Assembly: GCF_963576545.1 (NCBI RefSeq)
Contig: NW_026870399.1
Location: 1 to 64,000, forward strand
Source of the DNA: Limanda limanda
Taxonomy: Eukaryota; Chordata; Actinopteri; Pleuronectiformes; Pleuronectidae
Length of the DNA stretch: 64,000 nt
Direction of reading: 5' to 3'
Position numbers and translations under genes: made by a program. Below the pieces are notes generated by a model. It had not been told where the DNA came from, ran no database searches, and saw only the letters and a program-made list of their open reading frames with translations. Positions 23,893 to 32,275 of the stretch are shown piece by piece; the stretch's first letter is position 1, and the number at the start of each line of letters is the position of its first letter.

Positions 23893-24777
23893 TCGGAACG
23901 CTACACCTAAACCTAACCACTTAAAATCCTAAACCTAACCCTAACCATTTAAAACCTAGGCCTAGACATGACCTTAATCCTAACCCTAACCATTTGTTCC
24001 CTATGCCTAAACTTAACCACTTAACCCTATGCCTAGACCTGATCCTAAATCCTAACCCTAACCATTTCTTCTCCTATGCCTAAACCTAACCACTTAACCC
24101 GATGCCAAGATCTAAAAAACTTAAAACCTAACACCCAACCTTAAAACTTAACCCTAAACCTTAAAACCCGATACCTAAAAAACAAACTTTAAAAATTCCT
24201 TAAAAAAACAAAACCAAGAATCTGTTGTAAAATTATCTTAGAATTAGATTATTATAAACTTAGCGGGACACACCCCGGGGTTTGATCAACCTTGGCTGGG
24301 CCTTCCTCGGGAGAGGGTGTCTGGTGGTAATGGCCCAAACACCCAATGATCCTGAGGTGCACTACTGATGATGTGTCACCTTTTTATATAGGACTAGAAA
24401 AACAAATTAGCCATAAAAAATAGTCCAAATTATTTTTGCAAAAACAAACAAACAAAAAAACAAATATACTAAAATACAATCCTTAGACTTCAATATAGAC
24501 AAAACAAAAACAGAAAAAACCAAGGCATGCCAAATAAATAATTACTTTTATTCAAAAAACCACCTAAAACTTACAAAAAACCTAAAAATTAAAAATACAT
24601 AAGGAACAATATTCAAACTACTGTTTAAACCAATTTGAAAAAAAGGGGATATGTGAGAATGGAGAGTATTAATGACGAGCGTCGGCCAGTGCATTGCCTT
24701 TGGCTCCCTATTCCAAACTGCCCAGTCGTTGGATGAAGCAGGGGGGGTCATCGAGATATCTTTTCAAAACCTAACCC
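23893..24777 (+). mobile_element. 5'-truncated fragment of the 8-kb element
   Basis: It begins inside the telomere-like tract, matching about 31906 of the next copy, and runs through the 3' folded module (24265-24380) to the CCTAACCC end. Its first bases (CTTCGGAACGC) differ from the internal copies (CATTCAGAACTC), and it carries two extra A bases near 24145. Near 24333 it reads GGCCCAAAC where every other copy of both unit types reads GGCCGAAAC. It contains no gene. Confidence 0.88.
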
Positions 24778-24880
24778 AGCCCGAGCCATCGGACGAGCGA
24801 TCTCTCTTTGAAAAACGATTTGCATATCCCTACCAAAACAATTCTCCTATTTCTTCAAATGACAAATAGGAAATAAGTAC
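24778..24880 (+). repeat. 5' boundary module of the 8-kb unit
   Basis: Starts AGCCCGAGCCATCGGACGAG directly after the CCTAACCC that ends the preceding unit. It contains CTCTTTGAAAAAC and CAAAACAATTCTCC and ends in CAAATAGGAAATA. It is the counterpart of 5660-5760 in the short unit. Copies begin at 32789, 40800, 48810 and 56821. Confidence 0.75.
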
Positions 24881-25099
24881 ACAGAACAAGAGAACCAACT
24901 AATAACCAAAACATCTCAAAAACCTATAATTTACAATAAACCAAATATAAAAGCAATAATATGAAAACAACTTTTTTTTAAAAAATTATAAAAAAACAAA
25001 AGTATAAACAAATAAAAAACAAAGGTAAAACTCTCCCTCAAAATAAATACAGGATAATGTAATAAAACTCAAGAAAAAATAGACACTAGAAATAGATCC
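24881..25099. other. A-rich spacer, 5' region of the 8-kb unit
   Basis: A-rich sequence between boundary module and structured module A; nothing further recognised. The final 20 bases or so (GACACTAGAAATAGATCC) belong to the duplicated flank shared with module B. Confidence 0.5.
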
Positions 25100-25222
25100 C
25101 TTTTCCTCTCCTCTCTTCTCTCATGAAAATGAGAGAGTAGGGGGAGGCAGAGTATACAGCCCGAACAGGCGGGGGAGGGCTTAGCCCGGACAGGCTTCTC
25201 TCCCTGACTCTGCTTCCCTTAA
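25100..25222 (+). other. G-rich structured RNA-like module A of the 8-kb unit
   Basis: Hairpin CTCTCAT/ATGAGAG with a GAAA tetraloop, then a domain closed by twelve continuous pairs (25142-25153 with 25207-25218, one G-T). Inside are GCC/GGC with hexaloop CGAACA (25159-25170), an AGCC/GGCT hairpin with loop CGGACA, and a GGGGGAG/CTCTCCC stem enclosing the latter. Compared with the short unit, the first hairpin is rebuilt from different bases and the A-T pair of the closing stem becomes G-C. Further copies start near 33111, 41122, 49132 and 57143. Confidence 0.7.
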
Positions 25223-25247
25223 AATATGACTAATTATATCCAAAAAA

Positions 25248-25267
25248 ATATATATATATATATATAT
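25248..25267. repeat. Short AT microsatellite
   Basis: An alternating AT run between structured module A and the ORF1 leader, repeated in each 8-kb copy. Confidence 0.85.
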
Positions 25268-25371
25268 TTTCAAAAAATATAGAGGGTCCAACCAGGAAGT
25301 AACATAGCTATATCACTAAAAATGTACACTTCTAATTTTATAAAAAAAACAATAAATAATGTTATCTAAAA

Positions 25372-25465
25372 CCTAACCCTTACAAACAAAGTCTCTTTGA
25401 AAACAATTTTTACCCTTACAAAACCATTCTCCTTTCCTCTTTTATTTTTTCAACAGGAAAGAAAC
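25372..25465 (+). promoter_or_regulatory. ORF1 leader: second boundary-like module with splice-acceptor-like end
   Basis: The leader starts with CCTAACCC and then aligns with the 5' boundary module: TCTCTTTGAAAAC, then CCCTTACAAAACCATTCTCC against CCCTACCAAAACAATTCTCC at 24778-24880. It ends in a long pyrimidine tract and CAACAG (AG at 25455-25456), 9 nt before the ORF1 ATG, which would serve as a good splice acceptor. The stretch 24778-25379 therefore runs from boundary module to CCTAACCC like a miniature unit, resembling the pseudo-LTR-like partial tandem layout known for Penelope elements. Confidence 0.55.
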
Positions 25466-26905
25466 ATGTCGACCCCTAAAAAGTACAATGACTTCCAGCT
25501 CCTGACCAGAGCCTTCAATCATCTGATCAAAGCTCATCACCACCTGGAACATGTTGATTCCTCGCCAGGCTCCACCCCCCCAAAGGGGCTACTAAAAATG
25601 CAGAACGAACTAACAAGCAAGATCCGCCCATCTTGCCCCAGCGAAGCAACAGAATTCAAGAAGTTCTACAATGCTAAGAACTGGTCCTATACCACGCTGC
25701 AGATTCTGGAAGAGCACTACCAGACAGTAATCATAGATTGCCAAAACCAAATTCAACTCCTGCCCAAAACGGATTGGGAAAGGGCACTAACAATAGCCAT
25801 GAAATGGATAAAAAAAGACCTGCGCAACATCAAAACAACCACCTTGGAACAAGCAAAAAACGCCATAGAGAACTTATGCAAAGAACCGACTCCAAATACC
25901 GAAATGGATACAACCCCGATCATTGAACAGACCCAAACCAACACAGAAAATCCACAACCAATTAACCCAGAACCAGAAAATCCACAACCAACCCAAACCA
26001 ACACAGAAAATCCACAACCAATTAACCCAGAACCAGAAAATCCACAACCAATTAACCCAGAACCAGTCTACATAAAACAAGAAAAACCTGACAAACCTGT
26101 AAGCCTGAGACCATTAAACCAGACACCATCAAACAAGAGACCCTCAAGCCTGAGTGCTTTAACTCTGATACCTAGAATCAAGGCATTAATAATTGACCTG
26201 ACCAGCGATGAGGAGGAGGAAAACGCAGCAGAAACACCCCAACAAAACGAGACAAACCATGACCTAGAACCAGCAAAGAAAAAACAAAAACATAACCCGG
26301 AGGAAAACCCGTCATCAAAACCATCAAACCCATCAAAACCACCAACACAGAGAACCGATCAAGACAACAACCCTGTCTACCACAGACACGATAGTTTTGG
26401 TAGCAAAATACTCAATTGGAACTTAACACCAAGCCGACCGATCATTATCATGGGAGACTCCAACCTTGCCAGACTCCCACTGATCCAAGATTCTAGAATC
26501 CAGGTGGATTGTTACCCAGGGGCTAACATTAGCCACGCCGTAAACATACTCAGACACCAAACACCTCTAACACAGAGCGTAACCAAAATCATACTTTCAT
26601 TCGGCCTCAACAATAGGCAGCAGGGGAACCCTCTCATCCTGAGGAAGGATTTAAATGCTATGATTATAGCAGCAGCTCTTAAATTCCCTCAGTCGGAAAT
26701 CTTTATCCCACTAATTAATGGTTCAGCTGACTTACCAGGAAAGATTGGAGGCAACATCAGATCTCTAAATTTTCTCATAAAAGAAACAGGACACCAAATC
26801 CCACGGTTAAACAAGGAACAATTTGACACAGATCCCGATAAAATACACTGGACACCCGCAACAGGACAAAATATGTGGGAAACATGGAAGGCTTTTTTAG
26901 ATTGA
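25466..26905 (+). CDS. ORF1: SGNH-hydrolase-domain protein of the Penelope-like element (copy 1)
   Basis: 479 aa from the first ATG, which has A at -3 (GAAACATG); the open frame extends upstream only through non-ATG codons. Residues 1-150 look helical and match no family I recognise. Residues about 155-200 are proline-rich repeats (ENPQPINPEP, with a 60-bp DNA period). Residues 241-252 (LIIDLTSDEEEE) look like a SUMO-interaction motif; KKKQK at 271-275 is a possible nuclear localisation signal. The C-terminal part carries all four SGNH/GDSL hydrolase blocks: GDS with Ser332, Gly352, GLN with Asn382, and Asp458-x-x-His461. Esterase-like SGNH domains occur in ORF1 of some CR1-like LINEs and in some DIRS-like elements; the substrate here is unknown. 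ORF1 probably also forms the N-terminus of a frameshift fusion with ORF2. Confidence 0.85.
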   Translation: MSTPKKYNDFQLLTRAFNHLIKAHHHLEHVDSSPGSTPPKGLLKMQNELTSKIRPSCPSEATEFKKFYNAKNWSYTTLQILEEHYQTVIIDCQNQIQLLPKTDWERALTIAMKWIKKDLRNIKTTTLEQAKNAIENLCKEPTPNTEMDTTPIIEQTQTNTENPQPINPEPENPQPTQTNTENPQPINPEPENPQPINPEPVYIKQEKPDKPVSLRPLNQTPSNKRPSSLSALTLIPRIKALIIDLTSDEEEENAAETPQQNETNHDLEPAKKKQKHNPEENPSSKPSNPSKPPTQRTDQDNNPVYHRHDSFGSKILNWNLTPSRPIIIMGDSNLARLPLIQDSRIQVDCYPGANISHAVNILRHQTPLTQSVTKIILSFGLNNRQQGNPLILRKDLNAMIIAAALKFPQSEIFIPLINGSADLPGKIGGNIRSLNFLIKETGHQIPRLNKEQFDTDPDKIHWTPATGQNMWETWKAFLD

Positions 26906-29103
26906 ACCAACCCCAGAAGGGGTTGGAACAACCAGATAAGGAAGTAATCAACCTATCAACACAACATGACTTAACACCATACCAACGACAAGTCTTAAGA
27001 AAAGGCCTCTCATTTATACCATCGGTAAAAACCACAGAGGGTCAAAGAGTCTCCTTGCAGACCGACCTTACTGAATACCACAGACGACTAAAATTATGTG
27101 CCTACTTTGGGCCAACAAAAGCCCCCCCCAAAAAACCCTTTATTGCGAAATCCCAGTGGGAACCAACACCGGACAAACTACCGCCAGAAATACTCACCCT
27201 AATTAAAACGGATCAGACAACATTGAAATCAACAAAACAGGACAAAAACCCGACAAACCTCACGCCAGAAGAGGAACAAGCACTAGAACAACTAAGGAAC
27301 AAAACCGACATAATAATTAAACCAGCAGACAAGGGCAGTGCCACAGTAATTATGGACAGAACCAATTATATCCATGAGGCCCTACGCCAACTAAATGACA
27401 GCACCTATTACATGACCCTAAAAGAACCAATTTACCCAGAAACAGCCATCAAAATCGCAGAGATCCTGGAGACTCTATATGACAAAAAAACTTTAAACAG
27501 GAAACAGATTTCCTACCTAAAAGGTGACGGCCCTCCAAGGCCTAGATACTTTTACCTCCTCCCTAAAATCCACAAACCACAAGAAAAATGGACAATCCCA
27601 CACAAGATCCCACCGGGGCGCCCCATCGTGTCGGACTGCGGTAGTGAGAGCTATGGTGTGGCAGAATACATAGACTCGTTCCTAACCCCATTATCTATAA
27701 AACACCCAAGCTACCTTAAAAACACTCAGGATTTTGTGCATCGCATTCGTGACATGCAAACGCAGGAACCCTGCATGCTTTTTACAATGGACGTCAACAG
27801 CTTATATACCAACATCGACACGGCCTTAGGCCTGTTAGCAATTAAAAAATGGATGGGAAAATACCCAGAGGAGGGGCGACCAGACCAAGAAATTTTGCAG
27901 CTTCTCCATCTAAGTCTAACAAAAAATGACTTCCAATTCAATGGTCAAACATACCTCCAAATTAAGGGCACAGCCATGGGAAAGAAATTCGCACCAGCAT
28001 ACGCCAATATTTATATGGCAGATTGGGAAGAGACTGCCCTCAAAAAATGCGAAAAAATTCCAACTCAATATTTTAGATACCTCGACGACATCTGGGGTAT
28101 CTGGACCCACCCAAAAGAGGATTTTGATAAATTCGTAACCACTCTCAACAGTCACCACACCTTCATCAAGGTAGAACCGGAGACAAGCGACACGCAAGTT
28201 AACTTCTTAGACACCACGGTCTTTAAAGGTACAGACTTTGGGGAAAACGGTAAACTACAAACAAAGGTTTTCTTTAAACCAACAGACACACATGCTCTAC
28301 TGCATAAAAAGAGCTTCCATCCAAAACACGTATTCCCGGGAATCGTTAAGTCCCAACTACTAAGGTTCGAAAGAATATGCTCCAGGCAGGAGGATAAATA
28401 TGAGGCCAAAACAACACTTTTTCAAACACTCAAACAAAGGGGTTACTCCAGGTCCCTTCTCCGCAAAATAGAAAAACAAATCCAACAGGATAAAGAGACC
28501 CCAAGGACCCTAGGAGAAGAGGAGAAACAAATGATCCCATTTATCTCAACTTATTCAAAATACACCAGACAGGCCAACCAGACGATTAAAAATAACTTTA
28601 GAGAGCTGCTGGTAAACACCACACTCGATGAAGACTTTAAAATCATCTCAGCCTACAGGAAAAATCCCAACCTGAAGGACCTTCTAGTTAGGGCCAAACT
28701 CAAACCACCGGGGACACGCCCAGAAAGACCAAGAGGCCCGAAAGTGGCCAAAAACTCGACAACAGGGGCAACTTACAAACTGCCTCAAAACATCCCAATG
28801 ACAACATCCAACTGTGTCTATATCATCCAGTGCAAAAAATGCCCCATGAACTATATAGGGGAAACACGCAATTCCCTGAGGACCCGCCTTTCCCACCATA
28901 AATACAACGTTACAAACAACCACAAAAAAGACACTTACCTGGTTCAGCACTTCCAGAAACATGGATTCGTGAACTTGCGCTTGAGGGCACTCCAGCACAA
29001 CCCACAGTGGACAACCTACCAGAGGAAAAGAACAGAGAGATACTGGACCACCAGACTGGACACGAAATTCCCAAATGGACTAAATGAGAAAGATGCCTCA
29101 TAA
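26884..29103 (+). CDS. ORF2: Penelope-like reverse transcriptase with GIY-YIG endonuclease (copy 1)
   Basis: 739 aa from the first ATG, overlapping ORF1 by 22 nt in the -1 frame; with frameshifting the ORF2-specific part begins at 26900. Landmarks: KPADKG (146-151), typical of Penelope-like N-termini; LLPKIHKP and GRPIVS; motif A with Asp303 (MDVNSLYTNI); motif B around Met365 (GTAMG); motif C YLDD with Asp401 and Asp402; FLD with Asp443; then a thumb-like stretch (LHKKSFHPKHVFPGI). The linker contains NLKDLLVRAKL. The nuclease has VYI (645-647), C650 and C653, YIG (657-659), Arg662, an HFQKH motif and the probable catalytic Glu718. All catalytic residues are present, so the protein appears functional. 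It would copy element RNA from a DNA 3' end in the nucleus. Confidence 0.95.
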   Translation: MEGFFRLNQPQKGLEQPDKEVINLSTQHDLTPYQRQVLRKGLSFIPSVKTTEGQRVSLQTDLTEYHRRLKLCAYFGPTKAPPKKPFIAKSQWEPTPDKLPPEILTLIKTDQTTLKSTKQDKNPTNLTPEEEQALEQLRNKTDIIIKPADKGSATVIMDRTNYIHEALRQLNDSTYYMTLKEPIYPETAIKIAEILETLYDKKTLNRKQISYLKGDGPPRPRYFYLLPKIHKPQEKWTIPHKIPPGRPIVSDCGSESYGVAEYIDSFLTPLSIKHPSYLKNTQDFVHRIRDMQTQEPCMLFTMDVNSLYTNIDTALGLLAIKKWMGKYPEEGRPDQEILQLLHLSLTKNDFQFNGQTYLQIKGTAMGKKFAPAYANIYMADWEETALKKCEKIPTQYFRYLDDIWGIWTHPKEDFDKFVTTLNSHHTFIKVEPETSDTQVNFLDTTVFKGTDFGENGKLQTKVFFKPTDTHALLHKKSFHPKHVFPGIVKSQLLRFERICSRQEDKYEAKTTLFQTLKQRGYSRSLLRKIEKQIQQDKETPRTLGEEEKQMIPFISTYSKYTRQANQTIKNNFRELLVNTTLDEDFKIISAYRKNPNLKDLLVRAKLKPPGTRPERPRGPKVAKNSTTGATYKLPQNIPMTTSNCVYIIQCKKCPMNYIGETRNSLRTRLSHHKYNVTNNHKKDTYLVQHFQKHGFVNLRLRALQHNPQWTTYQRKRTERYWTTRLDTKFPNGLNEKDAS
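26893..26926 (+). promoter_or_regulatory. Programmed -1 ribosomal frameshift signal (copy 1)
   Basis: The heptamer T TTT TTA (26893-26899) lies in the ORF1 frame as GCT TTT TTA, the required X XXY YYZ phase, six bases before the ORF1 stop codon ends. A 7-nt spacer (GATTGAA, containing the stop) leads to a perfect 8-bp stem, CCAACCCC (26907-26914) with GGGGTTGG (26919-26926), loop AGAA. Slipping back one base moves the ribosome directly into the ORF2 frame (Phe-Leu then Arg-Leu-Asn-Gln). The product would be about 1,212 aa. The same heptamer, with a downstream stem-loop, drives frameshifting in retroviruses. Use here is inferred. Confidence 0.8.
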
Positions 29104-29503
29104 CAAATCAAACTCATCAGAGGTCTTTTGAAACAAATGTACATAATTCTCCTTTAAAAACAAACAATTGTTGTTTTGTGCAAGTGATAGATATGGTTGA
29201 CAATGTTAAAATAAAACCTATAACCTATAAAACCGTTACCTTTTCTAAAAATGTTTTACAAAATGTCTTATCAAACCCCACACCCTGTTCAGAAAGTATT
29301 ATGTATTGTATAAAGTTCAAACACCTTTTATAAATAAAAAAAGAGGGAGAAAAATGATGACAAAATGGGACAAGTTCAAAGCCGAAGGCCACTGAATAGA
29401 ACCACCAGGTTCTCTTTCATGACCACAGCCAGAACAAACCCAGATCTGAGTCCCTCCTAAAAAACAAGACAATGTAATAAAAATCACACAAACAGAAAAA
29501 TAA
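29104..29503. other. Non-coding stretch downstream of ORF2
   Basis: No gene seen. It holds AATAAA hexamers near 29210 and 29331 that could act as poly(A) signals. A stretch at 29126-29155 (TTTTGAAAC, then ATAATTCTCCTTT) faintly resembles the boundary module. If RNA instead runs to the CCTAACCC end, these poly(A) signals must be bypassed. Confidence 0.4.
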
Positions 29504-29645
29504 GACACTAGAAATAGATCCCTTTTCCTCTCCTCTCTTCTCTCATGAAAATGAGAGAGTAGGGGGAGGTAGAGTGTACAGCCCGAACAGGCGGGGGAGA
29601 GCTTAGCCCGGACAGGCTTCTCTCCCTGACTCTGCTTCCCTTAAA
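29504..29645 (+). other. G-rich structured module B of the 8-kb unit
   Basis: A near-identical direct repeat of module A, so the two copies flank the coding region. The hairpin CTCTCAT/ATGAGAG with GAAA loop is at 29540-29557, and the closing stem pairs GGGAGGTAGAGT with 29629-29640. Differences from A keep the pairing: C to T gives a G-T pair. The flanking AGACACTAGAAATAGATCCC is also shared. Further copies begin near 37515, 45526, 53536 and 61547. Confidence 0.72.
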
Positions 29646-30020
29646 ATATGACTAATTTTATCACTAAAAGTGTATTTTTATTTTTGAATTTTTTGGAAAA
29701 AAAACAAAAAATATTTATATTATAGGCACCCTCTACTTTGTATACAGTTATTTTTTTAGAATTTTTCTATCTTTCCAAAAAATAAAAAAACTTTACCTCT
29801 ACCTCATAAAGGAAGGTAAGGGTTCAACCAGGAAGTAACACAATATAATCACTAAAAACACACATTTGTATTTTTAGAAAAAAATCAGAAAATAATTTTA
29901 AAATAGCAACCCCCTATTTTTTATACAGAGAATTATTTAGAATTTTTCTATCTTTCAAAAAAACAAAACAACCTTACCCCTATCTCATTAACTAAGATAA
30001 AGAGCCCAACCCGGAAGTAG
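29646..30020. repeat. AT-rich degenerate tandem repeat, about 189-bp period
   Basis: Two diverged copies, each starting near ATCACTAAAA (29660 and 29849), passing through GAATTTTTCTATCTTTC and ending in an ETS-like GGAAGTA site (29830 and 30012). A third, partial relative follows structured module A at 25295-25370. No gene seen. Confidence 0.6.
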
Positions 30021-30250
30021 CATTAAAACCTTCTATAATAATTTTTTCTACTGTAACAATACAGTTGCCTGACATAGTAGGAGCCAAAAGTTCCAAAAAA
30101 ATGTAAACTTACAAATAAAAAAATAAAAATTTGAAAAATACTTTTCTTTATGCCAATAAAACAAGTTTTTACGCTAAAAAAGTAATCTACCATTTTGATT
30201 GGTCAAACAACGACTGGGGATTGTGGGGGACTCCTCCCATGTAGGAAAAA
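30005..30250 (+). promoter_or_regulatory. Promoter-like region in the 3' part of the 8-kb unit
   Basis: CCGGAAGT (30011-30018), an ETS/GABP consensus, is followed by an inverted CCAAT box, GATTGGTC (ATTGG 30198-30202), and then a more GC-rich segment. No clear TATA box. Placed after the coding region, a promoter here would fire into the next unit of the array, as HeT-A of Drosophila telomeres does. Prediction from motif spacing only. Confidence 0.35.
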
Positions 30251-30342
30251 TCCAAGACCATGAGTGAAACGGGTGGAAAGAAGAGTGACCTCCCCCCAAA
30301 AAACCTCTTCATTTTCAAGACTGTTTGCAAGGCCATGCTATG

Positions 30343-30350
30343 GTGAGTCT
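30343..30350 (+). promoter_or_regulatory. Candidate splice donor (ATG|GTGAGT)
   Basis: A strong GTGAGT donor match about 140 bp downstream of the CCAAT-like box. An alternative or additional donor is at 31104. Confidence 0.3.
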
Positions 30351-30429
30351 TCCAGAAATAGCGTTTCTATTGTCTGTCTTGTATTGAGATTTCTGTAGTT
30401 GTGCGGTGTATATGGAACACAGAAATCTC

Positions 30430-30985
30430 AAATAGAATCCAGGGTGTCTGGGGGAGTCAAGTGGGCAGAGCTCTGGCGCAAAAAAACTTGATTTCTTCCA
30501 GCCCTCAGAGTTACTAGGAAGGCAATGCTTGTCATGGCTGGTTCTGGTTGTCTCTGGGGGTGACATCTCAATGGAAGCTATGGAGAGTCAAGGAGGCAGA
30601 GCTCTGGCGAAAAAATCCTTGTTTCCTCCAAACCCTCATGATAACTGGGAAGGCAATGCTTGTCATGGCTGGTTCTGGTTGTTTGTGGGAGCTTCTTATG
30701 GTATTCTTTTGCTTGAATCCAGGGTGTCTGGAAGAGTCAAGTGGGCGGAGCTCTGGCGAAAAAAACTTGATTTCTTCCAGCCCTCAGAGCAACTAGGAAG
30801 GCAATGCTTGTCATGGCTGGTTCTGGTTGTCTCTGTGGGAAGCTATGGAGAGTCAAGGAGGCAGAGCTCTGGCGAAAAAATCCTTGTTTCCTCCAAACCC
30901 TCATGATAACTAGGAACGCATGCTTGTCATGCTTGATTCTGGTTGTTTTGTGGGAGCTTCTCATGGTATTCAAGCCCTGTAAAAA
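30430..30985 (+). repeat. Cluster of four degenerate ~135-bp tandem repeats
   Basis: Each copy has GAGTCAAG, GGC(A/G)GAGCTCTGGCG, an A-run, a TTTCYTCC segment, CCCTCA, and a GGAAGGCAATGCTTGTCATG block running into TTCTGGTTG (about 30519, 30649 and 30796; a diverged copy near 30915). Copies alternate in two sub-types (CTTGATTTCTTCCAGCC and CCTTGTTTCCTCCAAACC), giving a dimeric period of about 280 bp. The forward and reverse frames through it (up to 125 aa) are by-products of the repeat and I do not call them genes. Function unknown. Confidence 0.75.
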
Positions 30986-31599
30986 CTAAAACCTGTAAAA
31001 ACAAAAAACCTCTTTTCAGAGAAAAGGAGCCCGATTCTCAACCCTGACTGGCCAGACTAGGGATACCTTGCGGTGATAACGAATAGTCTGTGCTGAGCAG
31101 GGGGTAAGTATGCGGCCCCCCCAGGTCCGACTCTAGGACAGCACGTGGGGTGTGGTGGTCTAGGGCATCAAGACCTTAAACGTTGCCCAGTCTTCTATGA
31201 GGTATAGCCTCACCCATACAACGATACATTTTTGCACTACACACGTTTTATCAGAAACTTTTCCCCAAAAAAAGAACAAAATTGGACTCCTTCAAATTGT
31301 CACTCTCCTCCAACAATTTCCATCCCCTGGTTCAGCTTAGTGACCAGGCCGTGGATGCAACGGGACCTAAGAGCTCCTCTCACCACCTCCGGATCCACCA
31401 AAGACAACTTACCATTTGACTCTGAATAGAACACCACTAAGAAAAAAATATAATTCCCTTTTCTTTAAAAAAAACTTTAGAGGAATTTTTACTTAAATTA
31501 TGACTTATAGAATTTGACTTAAAAAATTCTAAAAAAAACAAAATCACCTAAATTTATTAAAAAATTTTTTAATTAAATTAGAATCTACTCCTAAAAAAT
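30986..31599. other. Unique non-coding stretch of the 8-kb unit
   Basis: Contains the donor-like site, a GGGGG and CCCCCC pair able to form a short hairpin around 31101-31126, and ordinary mixed sequence, then A/T-rich sequence from 31430. No gene, tRNA or known RNA recognised. A 65-aa forward frame (31232-31429) lacks any recognisable feature. Confidence 0.5.
31104..31111 (+). promoter_or_regulatory. Consensus splice donor (GG|GTAAGTAT)
   Basis: GTAAGTAT is a full match to U1 pairing. The nearest good acceptor is the AG at 33466-33467, just before ORF1 of the next unit, giving a potential 2,364-nt intron. It would remove the telomere-like tract, 3' folded module and structured module A from an mRNA begun in the upstream unit. 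Repeats every 8,011 bp. Confidence 0.4.
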
Positions 31600-32205
31600 C
31601 TAACCCTAGCTACTTAAACCTAACCAATCAAATTCTACACCTAAAACCTAATCAGATAAATCCTAAAAAACTAAAAACTTAACCAGTTTTACCCTATGCC
31701 TAGACCTGATCCTAATCCTAACCCTAACCATTCAGAACTCTACACCTAAACCTAACCACTTAAAATTCCTAACTTAACCCTAACCATTTAAAAACCTAGG
31801 CCTAGACATGACCTTAATCCTAACCCTAACCATTTGTTCCCTATGCCTAAACTTAACCACTTAACCCTATGCCTAGACCTGATCCTAAATCCTAACCCTA
31901 ACCATTCAGAACTCTACACCTAAACCTAACCACTTAAAATCCTAAACCTAACCCTAACCATTTAAAACCTAGGCCTAGACATGACCTTAATCCTAACCCT
32001 AACCATTTGTTCCCTATGCCTAAACTTAACCACTTAACCCTATGCCTAGACCTGATCCTAAATCCTAACCCTAACCATTTCTTCTCCTATGCCTAAACCT
32101 AACCACTTAACCCGATGCCAAGATCTAAAAAACTTAAAACCTAACACCCAACCTTAACTTAACCCTAAACCTTAAAACCCGATACCTAAAAAACAAACTT
32201 TAAAA
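31600..32205 (+). repeat. Degenerate telomere-like tract of the 8-kb unit
   Basis: About 600 bp of CCTAACC, CCTAAACC and CTTAACC variants, all C-strand, with occasional exact CCTAACCCTAACC. Larger direct repeats of about 180 bp (CCTATGCCTAGACCTGATCC, then ACCATTCAGAACTCTACACC) begin near 31692 and 31867. Equivalent tracts start near 39611, 47622, 55632 and 63643. The truncated fragment at 23893 starts inside this tract, directly next to the true telomere repeats. Confidence 0.88.
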
Positions 32206-32275
32206 ATTCCTTAAAAAAACAAAACCAAGAATCTGTTGTAAAATTATCTTAGAATTAGATTATTATAAACTTAGC

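Noticed and set aside
23708..23932. 74-aa frame with a Leu-Thr repeat
   Set aside because: The Leu-Thr dipeptides are simply the translation of CCCTAA telomere repeats.
25753..26080. Hydrophobic Trp/Val-rich reverse frames opposite ORF1
   Set aside because: They are shadows of the proline-rich repeat on the coding strand.
30529..30906. 125-aa forward frame and overlapping frames on both strands
   Set aside because: They lie in the 135-bp repeat cluster, several are open at once in different frames, and no domain is visible.
31095..31125. CATACTTACC on the minus strand as a U1 snRNA 5' end
   Set aside because: Only the short donor-complementary segment matches; the rest of U1 is absent. The plus-strand reading, a splice donor, is simpler.
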